In this document: piece by piece, positions 1 through 10,568 of the stretch | Numbering within the stretch: the stretch's first letter is position 1 | Layout of the letters: each line of letters begins with the position of its first letter | Origin: Zerene cesonia | Lineage: Eukaryota; Arthropoda; Insecta; Lepidoptera; Pieridae | DNA: 64,000 nt | Direction of reading: 5' to 3' | Assembly (NCBI RefSeq): GCF_012273895.1 | Contig: NC_052121.1 | Coordinates: forward strand, 1,240,001 to 1,304,000 | The notes under the pieces: generated by a model | Databases searched by the model: none | What the model was told of the DNA's origin: nothing | Seen by the model: the letters and a program-made list of their open reading frames with translations, nothing else | Position numbers and translations under genes: made by a program

Positions 1-207
1 AAAATAGATAGCCATAGCGGGAGTACTGAAGACCTAAAGAACGACCCGGATTATATGTTCCTAATGAGCGTCCTGCCAACGGTTCGAAATTTGTCAGATG
101 TACAGAAGTTTGTGTTTCGAGGAAAGATCAATGAGTGGCTGTTGGAGGCCTTGACTCAAAACGAATATTCTGAGCAGTATGAGGCGAAATACATTGTGGA
201 CTCATAG
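1..207 (+). CDS. C-terminal exon of a BESS-motif (MADF-BESS type) transcription factor, partial
   Basis: An open frame runs from the window edge to a TAG stop at 205-207 (68 codons visible, no start in view). Residues about 15-52 fit the BESS motif: an acidic-proline start (NDPDYMF), a hydrophobic LMSVLP turn, then an amphipathic helix with VQKFVFRGKINEWLLEAL. BESS motifs mediate protein-protein and self association and sit near the C-terminus of insect Adf-1-like factors that bind DNA with an N-terminal MADF domain. The MADF part would lie upstream, outside the window. About 16 residues follow the motif. The reading frame stays open to base 1, so the exon's acceptor site lies outside the window or close to its edge. 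Family assignment is from motif recognition; which MADF-BESS protein it is cannot be said. Confidence 0.8.
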   Translation, partial: KIDSHSGSTEDLKNDPDYMFLMSVLPTVRNLSDVQKFVFRGKINEWLLEALTQNEYSEQYEAKYIVDS

Positions 208-485
208 CGTAAGCTTGATGAAATAGTCAAAAACATCTAGTGGCTAGATGTCCTGTGAATAGACTGACTTGAAAGTGAGACAGGATGAGGTTATTTTTAC
301 GGTGTTAGTTTATAAGGTACACATTGGTTATGGTGTTAAGTTTATGGCGATAAAGTGTACAGTTTGCGTATAATATTGAATTTAGTATTCTAAGTTTTAA
401 AATGCACATTCCTATTCATCGTAACACACGATATTTTAATTCGTTCATGTACATAATTTGTAAATAAAGACGATTTTGCTACGTG
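208..485 (+). other. 3' UTR of the BESS gene with polyadenylation signal
   Basis: AT-rich sequence follows the TAG stop and contains a canonical AATAAA at 463-468. A T/GT-rich stretch (ttttgctacgtgtgt) comes about 6-20 bases later, as expected for a cleavage and polyadenylation site near 480-490. No other canonical AATAAA was seen between the stop and this position. Confidence 0.6.
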
Positions 486-639
486 TGTCCATCTTTTCTT
501 TACATATCAATTAATAACAAACAGGAAAAAGCGAACAGAATTACCATCAGTTAATGTTGAAAGTCTTTACATTCCATACTCGTGTACCCTTAGATTCGTT
601 TTTGACATCTACAATTTATCTGCACTAAAAGGACATAAA

Positions 640-790
640 AACTCCGGACATTGTCGCGTTCCTCAGCTAGTATCTAACAACAAAGACCACGTGTCCACGG
701 CCGGGGTAATGGATACCGAAACCGTCGCGCCCCGCTGCGGCAGTGTAATCGAATCCGTGACCTAGCTCACTACACGCCACACTCTATAGC
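640..790. other. GC-rich islet with CACGTG motif and a 32-codon minus-strand frame
   Basis: A sharp rise in G+C inside AT-rich DNA. It contains an E-box palindrome CACGTG (about 689) and a CCGGGG/GCGGCAG-rich core. On the minus strand 761-663 is an open frame (VTDSITLPQRG... to a TGA) directly preceded by AG, so it could be a short terminal exon, but there is no good pyrimidine tract. It may equally be an enhancer or a piece of an unrecognised repeat. No function is assigned. Confidence 0.25.
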
Positions 791-1760
791 TACAGTATCA
801 TCTACGCAGTTGACATCGTTCAATTGACCTCGCTATCAACATTTTATATTCTACAAAGGGTAATCAGTAATCACATTTCAGAATTTTCAGATAAAGGATT
901 TTCTGTGGCAATTTTTAGCGCGCAACTAAAATTATTGAATCCTAATTTTAACTATTCTCAAGATGTAGATACAGATGATACACTTATTATGTTTAAGTAT
1001 CTAAAATGTTAATACAAACTTATTAAAAGTAGCGAAAAAAATTCAACATTAATCCAATAAAACACGTCTTTTTTGAAATATATTAAGACTTATGATACAA
1101 GTGACATATGGTTGCACTAAGGTAAAACTCTTTTTTCTACTCCTAATATCGTCGGAAATATAATCAAATACTTCCAGATTACGTCCTATATAAGAGGTAA
1201 TAATAATTACGTAGAAAAAAAAGTATTAGACTTTAGTATAATCAGCAAAAACGAAAAATAAGAAATTGTGCCATATAACCAGAAACAAACGCAAGTAATT
1301 CATTCGTTAGTTAATCATCTGTTAAGCGTAACGCAACGCACACGTAAAGTAGGGTAAAAATCACAATAGCGGTTCTTTTGTAACTCCGGACAATTTCTAT
1401 TGCGCCAAAATCATTCACATTACTAGATCCTGGGATTAAGATTAAGGGTTTTTTAGCAGGAAAGGAGCTTAATGTTTTTTCTTGTTTTAAACATGAAATC
1501 GTAACTTTTTACACAATACTAAACTATACTTAAACCTATATTCGCAGGTCTTTGCGGCGAGATTAAGGAATACTGCGAATCTAGAAATCTTTCTTTCGAA
1601 ATACAAATATTTAATAAAAAATGTATTATATATGTTTACTTGCATCACTTCACTCAGACACTCAAACATCTCTCATAAGTCGCACCTACACTTTCGATTT
1701 CAGAAGTACATACTCAGGCAAAAGGTCGTATTCGAAATGATCTATGTTATTGATCTTTAC
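791..1760. other. AT-rich non-coding stretch
   Basis: Short open frames of about 60 codons occur on both strands but look like chance: low-complexity composition, no recognisable domain. No tRNA boxes, helitron ends or long repeats were seen. Confidence 0.4.
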
Positions 1761-1771
1761 CAAACAACAAG

Positions 1772-1932
1772 GAAGCATTGCAGGTGAATCGCCGTAGGTG
1801 CGCTTGCGCATCGCTTGCTCAACGCGGCCGCATTCCGCCAACGGCCGCGGGAACGAGCGAACGTTTGCCGAGTTGCCCAATGTTTGTATGCTTTTTGTGC
1901 ATTTGTGAAACGAATGGTTTATATAAGACGAG
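1772..1932. promoter_or_regulatory. CpG-rich islet with NRF-1-like palindrome and TATA-like box
   Basis: CpG-dense sequence with a NotI-type GCGGCCGC, the palindromic-type 12-mer TGCGCTTGCGCA at 1799-1810 (close to the NRF-1/Ewg consensus) and, downstream, TTTATATAAGACG at about 1918-1930, which resembles a TATA box. No long open frame follows on the plus strand. The promoter reading is an inference; transcription start data would decide. Confidence 0.25.
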
Positions 1933-3180
1933 ATTTCCCACCTCTAACATAAATAACAAGGATTGACAGGTGATCCTTACGATGCGTCTTTGCGTTGACT
2001 TTACGCTTGAATGGTTACATTGTTTACTAATAATATAAACCGGACAATATTTCCATATTAATTACCATTGATTAGAATGCAACGACAACATTATAGATCG
2101 GATATTGTTAACACTAATTGCTTAATAACGTTGAAATATGAACCCGATCGGACTGCATGAAACACTTTGTCATTAAAGCTGCGCGACAGACCGTGATTAA
2201 CAGAAGTTGGCACGAAAGCGATATTAATAAATAATTAAAAAATGATTTGTTGTCCAGATAATATCGGCGATACTCCCCTCCTACGCTGACGGGCGTGAAT
2301 ATTTAAAATTCGAAGTTATTAGTTGATATGATTTGTATATCAATAAAATTCGATCTGCATGAGGGTACATTGAAATTTGTTTATTTATTAATTAAATGTT
2401 AAAAAATATGTGACTATTAGACTAGTTTTTTGGGCTATGTGAATTTGTTTATTAAGGTCAAATTAACGGTTATTATGCGGTAAATGCTTATGTCTGGCAG
2501 TGGCGAAAATAAAGACGACAATTATATAAATCCAATTGAGATTAAAAATCACATGTCAAATATTAGGGTTACTATAGCCACTATACCAGTACGATTAAAA
2601 TTATCGATTTAGCATTTTTCTCACTTATTTCAATGTACACAATACAATTGAAGATAATCTATCCAACCTTCTCAGTGAACCTTTATCTGTAATATAACAT
2701 ATTTCTTATTTCTCAAAAATATTTTGCAATATACTGAGTAATTACACTGCCATTTTTTCGAGAATAAAATATTTAATTAAAACTAAATCATCCCAGTTAA
2801 CGATCTTAACATTGCTACCTTCGTATATTCAGTTAATAGTCGCGTAATTATTAGTTTATATAAGATAATCTCGAGAACTAGTCCTGATTGAAAAATATCT
2901 TAGTAATAGGAAATTTTTATTGTTTAGGTATGTATGTTTTTATAGAAATTAAATAATACATATTACTCTGTTGTCTGTAGTAGAAGAAAGTTATTAGGCC
3001 TACAACATCGATGTTATGAAAATCTTATATATGAATTATGCAGACAAATTTTATATTCAATAATGTATTCTTCAATAATGTTTCAAAACTAACTGTTTCT
3101 ATATGACATGATAACTTGACGTGTTCTAGGTTCTAATGAATATATAAGTAATAATAATAATTATCGAAATCTGAGTAATG
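1933..3180. other. AT-rich gene-free stretch
   Basis: No frame with recognisable protein content and no transposon ends seen. Scattered TAATTA/ATTAAT words as expected for this composition. Confidence 0.4.
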
Positions 3181-3660
3181 TTACAGCTTCTTGGCGTGTC
3201 CAGAAAATCTCGTAAGCCAAGTCGAGGCCTTCAGGTAGTTACAAACACAACTGACATTATAAACCAAGGGTGGACCCGCCGCAGGACGTCACTATTGGTC
3301 CAAACAAATTGTTCCCCCGAGGCAGATTAATTGTATCGAATAAATGAAATAGTAATTGGGCGTTTAGTTTCAATTATATATGCCCTAGAGCGAATTCTGC
3401 GCGTAATTCAATCGTGACAACCGTATTGATGCATTAAACACCCACTGATTGCAAAGCTATTAGAAAAATTATCACCAATTACACCAGAGGGCGCTGACCA
3501 TTGTCCCGACGGAATTGCGTTCGTTTGTAAACGTGAAGAATTGCTTTTAAATTATTGAAACAATTAGTCTTATGCGCTGCGGGCGTTTTTCGAGGATTCA
3601 AAATTGATCGCGTCCGTGGCATTTACGTGTGATGTAAACGAAATGTTATTACTGAGTGGA
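3181..3660. promoter_or_regulatory. Possible cis-regulatory element: homeodomain-type cores and a CTCF-like site
   Basis: A non-repetitive, moderately GC-rich block. TAATTG/CAATTA cores recur at about 3328, 3352, 3372, 3475 and 3562, the type of core bound by homeodomain factors. 3481-3495 (ACACCAGAGGGCGCT) matches the CTCF core CCASYAGRGGGCGCY with one mismatch by eye. No open frame explains the composition. Regulatory role is inferred only. Confidence 0.25.
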
Positions 3661-5589
3661 CACGCGTGATTACTAGCTCGTCAATGTGTTTTGTAATTAC
3701 CTTGTTCTGGACGTCTTATGGCTATAGGGCAACTATTTTGTAATATCTACATGGTCTGATTTGTGAAACGGACGATATAAAAATACTGGTTAGGTTATGA
3801 GGTTATTAGGTTAACAGAAACTCAAACATACTTATAAATGGGAAACCAACTCTCGTCTGTATATCACTTCTTCACCACTGAACCGATTGGATGAGAAGAG
3901 AGAACCGAGAAAGTACACATAATAGTTTTAAATCTTACGGTAACGCAAATACGAAATATTCCATTCGTCTTTAACATAATAACTAGTATAATAAAATGTT
4001 TTACAGACCGTTTTTTCATCACGTGGATGTTGGATAAAAGATACATCTAACCTTTACTGAGAATTCGGTCAAGTAAACACTACGATGCCACTGCGCACTA
4101 CAATCTCGCGAATGTATTAGCGCATTGTACTTATAGGGCGTCTCCACATAATCCAATATGTGACATGGCTTCCTTGACGTCTGCAAATGGCTGCTGTGTT
4201 GCGCAATTCGTAATTGATTATTAAAGACCGAGAACTATTCAACTCGATTATGCTTAAATAAGTTTTATGTAATACCTGGAGACATATTTTAGATTTGTTG
4301 ATGCTTACGCATTGTCTGCAGGCTTGGCTCGTGTCGAGTTATTTTTAACTACAATATGTCCTATGTTATATTTGTATTTAAATAAACTTAAGTCTTAGTA
4401 TTAACAATTGACGCTCATAAGCCGGGATCCCCGATTAAAAAAATCGATTTCTAAAAAAACATGTTTGTTTTTATCAGCTGTTTATTTTCCATATTAGATG
4501 GAATTTAAGAACCTTCTATTTTTCAATTTTAAGCTACATACACACATTAAACTTCATTATCGTCTTTACACCGTCAAAAAACACAAGTGGTCTATATTAA
4601 CTACCGTTATCTAAACAGAGTTGTCCAAATTAGGGACAATTATAAAAAATGTGAATACACGCACACACACACCCACGAGGCGTGTCATTTAATGCATTTA
4701 TTATGTACACGTAGGTAGACACCGAATTTCTAACTAAATTTCTACTATTTAAATGCACCCACGAGTCGACTACCTGTTCTATACATTATTATATTATGAA
4801 TTTGTTTGACGCTTATTGAATTGAATGCTTTAATGCTACATGTATTAGCTGTGGAAAGCTGTTTCAAACGCGCTGTAAAAGATTTTTCGACGGATAAACG
4901 TATTAAGGCAGTTAAAAATTACTGTTACTCTGAACGTAGTATATGTTTTCATACTATGAACTGGCTTTCCGGCCGCGGCTTCGACGGTGAGACAGGAAAT
5001 TCAGATGGAAATGACGTGTTACAGTGGGTTGAATGCCTGTCACTTTATAAGCTCCAAACAATCTTCATACAGAAAAATCATAGAACAATATCGCTTCGTT
5101 GTGGCGTTAAACAAACACAATTTCGTATTTATATTATAGACTTAATGAAAGACCGTAATTATCAATTTAAAAAAAGGATAATCGAATATTATTTACTTGA
5201 TTATAATTATATTTTATAACAAACAAAATTGTAGTTACTTCTGGTGTATTACAAAACATCAAAACCTATTAATACACATAGACTCTTCTTTTTATTGGGC
5301 TGAACAACCCACGGGCGAAGCCGGGTCGGAGGTATCATCACATTATATTGTACACAATGTGTGACCATTTAGCAACTGCCTGTCGATCGTTAACACGTCA
5401 GCAAATGGATGTCACGCCATGGCAGCGTTTTAGCGTGAAAAGAAACGTTTTTATTTGCGATACTAAATTATACGGGCATTATATCGTCGTTTTATTTAGC
5501 TTGTTATCCGAGCTTGGCTAATAGAAGTGTAATTTGCGAACATTTCAGTTCGTTTTAGTTTAGGTCTTACTTGTAGTATTTTATGACTA
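3661..5589. other. Gene-free stretch with minor Helitron fragments
   Basis: Contains a short scrap resembling a Helitron interior (about 3868-3895, 'ccactgaaccgattggatga') and a scrap of a Helitron 3' end (about 5307-5332, 'cgggcgaagccgggtcgg'). A 137-codon plus-strand frame at 4806-5219 was examined and not accepted as a gene: no domain, biased composition, and a length expected by chance once or so in a window this size. A small run of CA repeats lies near 4660. Confidence 0.4.
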
Positions 5590-5789
5590 TCCGACTAATA
5601 TTATAAAGGCGAAAGTTTGTAAGGATGTGTGTGTGTTTATTGCTCTTTCACGCAAAAACTACTGAACCGATTGCAACGAAATTTGGTACGTAGATAGCTA
5701 GACAACTGGAATAAAGTATAAGCAACTTTTTATCCCGATATTCCTACGGGATACGGATTTACGCGGGTGAAACGGCGGAGCGCAGCTAG
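5590..5789 (+). mobile_element. Non-autonomous Helitron, family A (reference description)
   Basis: A 200-bp element starting TCCGACTAATATTATAAAG and ending GCGCAGCTAG, flanked by A on the left and T on the right. This is the Helitron insertion pattern (5' TC, 3' CTRR, A^T target, no duplication). The interior carries 'gaaagtttgtaaggatg', 'actgaaccgattg' and 'cccgatattcctacggga'. The 3' end in the family is a CGCGG...CCGCG hairpin about 10 bp before CTAG; here the right arm is altered to CGGCGG, weakening the stem. It has no coding capacity and must have been mobilised by a Rep/helicase encoded elsewhere. Confidence 0.85.
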
Positions 5790-6473
5790 TCTGATTATAT
5801 GGATTATTATAAATTTTGGAGGAGTTTTAAAGGATTTAATGCGAGCTTTATTATTGTTTGTCAAACTTCCCTCCAAATATTATGTAATGAAATCCCGTGC
5901 AACTGAGATAAACTATAATTTTTATTACAATTTGCAGTTTGCACGTGGGATATTCAAAAAACACATCATGCTTTGATGATTCAATTATTGAAATGTCAAA
6001 GGATAACAAGAGTGCTTGCAAAAACTAAGATGAATATTAAATAATAATGCAAATATAACAACCGGTATAACCTTACTGGATTGCCTTTTTGTGATAGCAT
6101 TCTTACAATCAATAAAATGTTAATTGGATTACGTTTAAAGGCCATAACGTATAAAACGTGGACTGTTTATGGATTGGATGAAATTAGTGATAATAATGTT
6201 TCTTCGTTATTAAAATATGAATGTTTTTCGTGGATTGTTGCTAATATGTGACATATGAGGTTTAATGTATGTGTACATGCTATAATATCCAAAATTTGGG
6301 GATATAATTGTCGTTTTTAATCCTCCTTTCCTAAGATAAGTAAACTATCCCCACTTGAAAATTAAAATTTCACTAACATCTTCATTTCTTTCACAATAAA
6401 TTGGTATTCCTAAACAATACAAAGAATCGCGTATTAAGTTGAAAAATTTCAAAAAAATTACGACCGCCTCACT
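5790..6473. other. AT-rich stretch between two repeats
   Basis: No recognisable gene or repeat. The small frames are low-complexity. Confidence 0.4.
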
Positions 6474-6680
6474 TTTTTTTATGCTACAGTCGGCAATGGA
6501 GCTGGTGGGACGCCTGATGGTAAGCGCTACCACCGCCCATGAACATTTGGAGAGGCGTAAGGTCCATTGCAGACCTTACGCTTCTACAAATGGATTGCCG
6601 ACTTGGGAAGGGATTAAGAAAGGATTGGCGATAGACATAAAGGAAAGGACTGGGAAGGGTAAGGAAAAGGATATGGGCTA
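6474..6680 (+). repeat. Dispersed repeat R1, copy 1 (plus orientation)
   Basis: Begins TTTTTTTATG, then GTCGGCAATGGAGCTGGTGG and CGCCTGATGGTAAGCGCTAC, and ends in a purine-rich GGACTGGGAAGGGTAAGG tail. A perfect internal hairpin GCGTAAGGTC-cattgca-GACCTTACGC lies at about 6557-6583, and GTCGGCAATGGA near the start can pair with GGATTGCCGAC near 6592. Two more long copies occur in the window (8489-8683 minus, 63130-63320 plus) and a fragment at 33324-33390. The 'gcctgatggtaag' core is familiar from many lepidopteran genomic repeats; its class is not certain. Confidence 0.65.
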
Positions 6681-6714
6681 TATCACTATAGCTGTACTTA
6701 TTTTACTGTGCTAT

Positions 6715-6815
6715 GGCATTAAGTATTATAGTACTACAATTGTAGTAGTATTATAGTATTCTAGTAGTACTCTCTTAGGACGATTATCCTAAGAAAGTAG
6801 TACCAACAAAATAAA
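6715..6815. repeat. Short-palindrome-rich stretch
   Basis: Contains the perfect 16-bp palindrome TACTACAATTGTAGTA and, 40 bp on, TTAGGA-cgatta-TCCTAA. The TAGTA/GTAC-rich words repeat in both directions, so this stretch can fold into several small hairpins. No known element recognised. Confidence 0.4.
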
Positions 6816-7684
6816 TAAGAATGTTTTGAATAACGTTACGGCGGTATGTGTGGTTCCCAGCGCAGGGCGGGGTGAATGTCTCGGCGATATCGCTAACAAG
6901 TCAATTACGCGATGCCCTATACGACTGGTTTCAATTTGTAGAGCTAGGGGTGGCGCTGTGGTGGATAACGGTCAATGATATGGCCGCGGCAAGTTTTATT
7001 GTTAAATAAAATTTAAAGGACGCGACAGAATTGTTAATGAAATAAAATAACCCTTTCCGTTTGGAATCTATATGAAAATCGTAAAGATGAAATATTTCAT
7101 TTTATGTATGTTAGTTGTGAATATCAAACACCGATATTTTTAAATTATTTTCTAAGAGAAATGTTTATTTTTTTGTTATGAAAGCCTTAATATTAAACAA
7201 ATTTCTTTTCAAAATTTTCTTCTAAGAGGGTATTTCGAAAATTTTGAAATACTAAGCGACAACCCTAACTCATAGCTAATAGACTGGCTGGATATCGTGC
7301 GAGATGTATAAGTATAAGAAGTTTACGGAAGTGGCCGTTTTTGCTTTGATACACAATAGGGATGACACAACTTTACACTTGTATTTACGACCAGAAAAAT
7401 CCCATTAGCTGGACATTTTATGGTAAGTTAATTGGTAACAGCTTGTCCTCCGGTTTGTTAGAGGACACGGTGGATAATTTTCCGTTCATTATTTATTTGG
7501 TTTTTGTATTGGCGATAGTGTTTTGTGCATCTGTTACATTGTAAAGTTTGAAAGTAGGTTTGATTCATATCGTCTTCTATTAAATATTAACTTACGCTCA
7601 CAGTACTAACGCTAAAGTTCTTGCCCGCAAAGAGGTTTTTTTTAATTATACACATTTTTTTTTTATTGCCAGATTTATGATATA
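6816..7684. other. Gene-free stretch
   Basis: A slightly GC-richer part at 6840-6990 has no acceptable open frame. The 60-codon frame at 7362-7544 has no recognisable domain. Confidence 0.4.
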
Positions 7685-7870
7685 CCAGCTGCGCCCCGCG
7701 GTTTCAACCGCGTAAGTCCGTATCCCGTAGGAATATTGAAATAAAAAGTTTCCTATATGTTATTCCAGTTATCCAGCTCTTTACGTACCAAATTTCATTG
7801 CAATCGGTTGAGTAGTTTCTGCGTAAAAGAGCATAACACACATACATCCTTACAAACTTTCGTATTTATA
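7685..7870 (-). mobile_element. Helitron family A, 5'-truncated copy
   Basis: Reads as the reverse complement: the 3' terminus appears as CCAGCTGCGCCCCGCGGTTT with CTAG mutated to CTGG on the element strand. The 5' terminus decays at 'tttataatttcattt' without the TCCTACT end. Confidence 0.75.
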
Positions 7871-8147
7871 ATTTCATTTCATCATGTCCATGGCACAATA
7901 TAACTTAAGCAAAGATCGTAATAATAATTGATTTATTGCATTAATTATTTGTAAATAAACACAAGTACTTACGTGTTCGTCCAGAGAGTAGGTGAGCTCG
8001 CCATCGTCATATAAAACGAACCACCTCCGCTGCCATCGCTGTAACAATGAAAAGGATGGTTAAACATGTTATCTATCTATTATTGTAAAGACGAACGTTA
8101 AATTTTTTTGTATTGAATAGGCGATGATACTACTGACCGATTTGAAA

Positions 8148-8223
8148 AATCATTTTACTTACAAAAGTAAAATGATTCCGGATTTTAAACGCGATTTAAA
8201 ATCCGGAATCATTTTACTTTTGT
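8148..8223. repeat. Long perfect palindrome (29-bp arms, 5-bp spacer) with nested third arm
   Basis: Arms 8161-8189 and 8195-8223 are exact reverse complements around the spacer cgcga; a second, smaller inverted repeat (AATCATTTTACTT / AAGTAAAATGATT, about 8148-8177) overlaps the left arm, so the arm sequence occurs three times in alternating orientation. The centre 'ttttaaacgcgattta' also occurs in repeat R2 nearby (8390, 9534, 54736), so the palindrome was probably formed from an R2 end. Confidence 0.85.
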
Positions 8224-8317
8224 CAACATCCAGAAAAATACTCCACATACCAACTGCGAAGAAATAGGTGGAGGTAGTTCACAAACAACAATTTTTGTAT
8301 GACCTTCAAGACATATA

Positions 8318-8470
8318 ACATCTCAGTCTCCCCGTGACCACGCTCGCTGTAAAGTGTTCGAAACGTCGGGTTAATAATATAATGAATAAATCGCGTTTAA
8401 AATCCGTTGAAAAGTTTTTAATTTCTAAATGTATAATACTCGCGTGAAACCAAACACAAGAAAATACTAA
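8318..8470 (-). repeat. Dispersed repeat R2, copy 1
   Basis: Carries the words CGTGACCACGCTCGCTGTAA, GTTCGAAACGTCGGG and CAAACACAAGAAAATAC, all found again in opposite orientation at 54666-54820 and in part at 9530-9606 and 20185-20215. The two long copies agree over about 150 bp. It may be the end of a non-LTR or Penelope-like retroelement; I could not identify a protein in it. Confidence 0.65.
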
Positions 8471-8488
8471 AATGATTCCGATTCAAAT

Positions 8489-8683
8489 TCCAATCCCTTC
8501 CCAGTCCTTTCCTTTATTCTTATCGCCAATCCTTTCTTAATCCCTTCCCAAAAAGTCGGCAATCCATTTGTAGAGGTGTAAGGTCTGCAATGGACCTTAT
8601 GCCTCTCCAAATGTTCATGGGCGGTGGTAGCGCTTACCATCAGGCGTCCCACCAGCTCCATTGCCGACTGTAACATAAAAAAA
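8489..8683 (-). repeat. Dispersed repeat R1, copy 2 (minus orientation)
   Basis: Near-identical to the copy at 6474-6680 but inverted, 1.8 kb away, and lying directly beside an R2 copy. Element start (ATGTTACAGTCGGCAATGG, with a long A run on the plus strand at 8677-8690) is to the right. The internal GTAAGGTC hairpin is weakened here by substitutions. Confidence 0.65.
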
Positions 8684-8689
8684 AAAATT

Positions 8690-9529
8690 AAAAAAAGGTA
8701 AGTTATCTGTGAGTATCATAGGACATATTTTATCTTGTTTCTACTATGGGTCAAACTCGGTGGATCCGACCCGAGCGTCAGTATACAACAAAACTCAAAG
8801 ACAACTTCGAATTATGATAGGAATTTTATATGATTTTGAAGTAATTTACTGTTTACAATATGTTTTTTATATGTCTACATATTACCTTTATTAATGAATT
8901 AATTACATAGTAGTATGTTGCGATTGATCGTATTTTAATGGAAAACATTATGTCTAATTTATTTCCCTTTAGATAGATGTTACTGTCCAGCAGTATTTCA
9001 AATTATAATTTTATGAGAAAAGATACTATCAGAAGAGGTTAGATACGTTTTACGCTACAACAAGATAAGGTGCTTAGTTCCCAGTATATCTTGTAATATT
9101 AGCATATAAAGAAAACAAAACAATGAGAGTGTTTGAGACCAATTACATAACAATTGTATGTCCTTAGCCTGCTTTATTTCTAATGCTTTTAAGCATTTTC
9201 TTATCTACTTATGGAGATATGTGATGCAAAAGTCAGCTGCGAAAATCTCAAAGATTTAAATGTAATAAATTATTATAATATACTTTACTAGCTGTTATGT
9301 AAAACTGCTTGTACGTCGCTTTGCCGCGTGGTCTATATACATTTTATTGGTACAAAATTATATTCCCGTTTATTAGAATTCATCAAAATCCTATCGTTGT
9401 GGATGCCTATATCATTGGGGTCATATTCAGCCCGATTTGTCTGGTAGTTTGGGCTGTGCGCTAATAGAACAGTCAGTCAGTTACCTTTATTTTTATATAT
9501 TAACATTATCGTTGGAAGGAATGTAAAAC
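8690..9529. other. AT-rich stretch
   Basis: No gene or repeat recognised. The 9300-9480 part is slightly GC-richer but has no open frame with protein character. Confidence 0.35.
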
Positions 9530-9606
9530 GAATTTTAAACGCGATTTATTAATTATATTATTTAACTCGGCGTTTCGAGCTTTACAGCGAGCGTGGTCAC
9601 GGGGAG
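9530..9606 (+). repeat. Dispersed repeat R2, short copy
   Basis: 'aattttaaacgcgatttatt ... ggcgtttcgagctttacagcgagcgtggtcacggggag' in pieces matches the middle of the R2 copies at 8318 and 54666 in the orientation of the latter. Both outer parts are missing. Confidence 0.55.
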
Positions 9607-10387
9607 CTAAGGGGGGTTCAGTTCAGGTTGTTAGCCTTTAATTTTAAAATGTAATCCTCGCGATAAATCAGTTAAAAGACAATACTTACGTTTTATATAG
9701 AAAAGACGACTATTGCTTTGGGGATTTAGATTTCTACTGTGGAAACAACGGGGAAAAACAGTTTTGTAGTAAAAGTTATTATTATTATTATTTAAGACGT
9801 AAAAATCGTTTACAATTGCAAATATAAACGGAGGTGGCAGCTATGCAAGAAATTAAAATAAAATCGACTTCAAAACAGCATTTTCTTGTTACGTTTCATT
9901 AAATATAATCGAAGCACTTTCTTATCTATTCAAAATAACACTCAATTTATATTAGCATTTGCAACATTGTAAGTTATCTAAACAGTTCGTCAATGTGGAA
10001 GCATCACTAATGATGCAGCCATTACCGGCTGATAAGGCGATACATTTACTCGTTTGAAGAGAACATTGCACGCATATAAATGGGCATTTTTGAGCCACAT
10101 ATAGGCATATGTTTTTTACTCAGATTGAATTCAGATAAACGCAATTTACATAGAGACCGGTGTGACATGCTCCAGTATTTTATAAATGTGTGAATGTTCA
10201 GTACCTAATTAAATATTTTATCTTGTAATAAAGACTAGCTACTCGCGGAATCGGCTGATTTTTTTATCTAGTTCATATGTATAAATATTTGAATTAAAAT
10301 ATCGACTAAAAGAAAGTGTAACAAACAATGTTTCAACTTTCTCGTTGTGAAATGTATGAAGTAGTCGAATATAAAATTATCGTATGA
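9607..10387. other. Gene-free stretch with a TTA microsatellite
   Basis: A TTA repeat lies at about 9777-9795. Otherwise AT-rich DNA with no frame or repeat I recognise. Confidence 0.4.
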
Positions 10388-10568
10388 CTAGCTGCGCCCC
10401 GCGGTTTCACTCGCGTAAGTCTCCCGTAGGAATATCGGGATAAAAAATAGCCTTCATGTTATTCCAATTGTCCAGCTATCTACATACCAAATTTCATTGC
10501 AATTGGTTCTGTAGTCACAGACATCCTTACAAACTTTCGTATTTATAACATTAGTTGGACTAGTAGGA
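10388..10568 (-). mobile_element. Helitron family A, internally deleted copy
   Basis: The CTAG end is at 10388-10391 followed by the CGCGG stem. Two internal blocks are lost: part of 'gtccgtatcc' near 10420 and the 'gtttttgcgtgaaagagc' block near 10518. The 5' end carries an extra GGACTAGTAGGA unit, a variant also seen at 58306-58322. Confidence 0.75.

Noticed and set aside
4806..5219. 137-codon plus-strand open frame
   Set aside because: No domain or signal recognised; the composition follows the local AT content. A frame of this length is expected about once by chance in 64 kb of such DNA.
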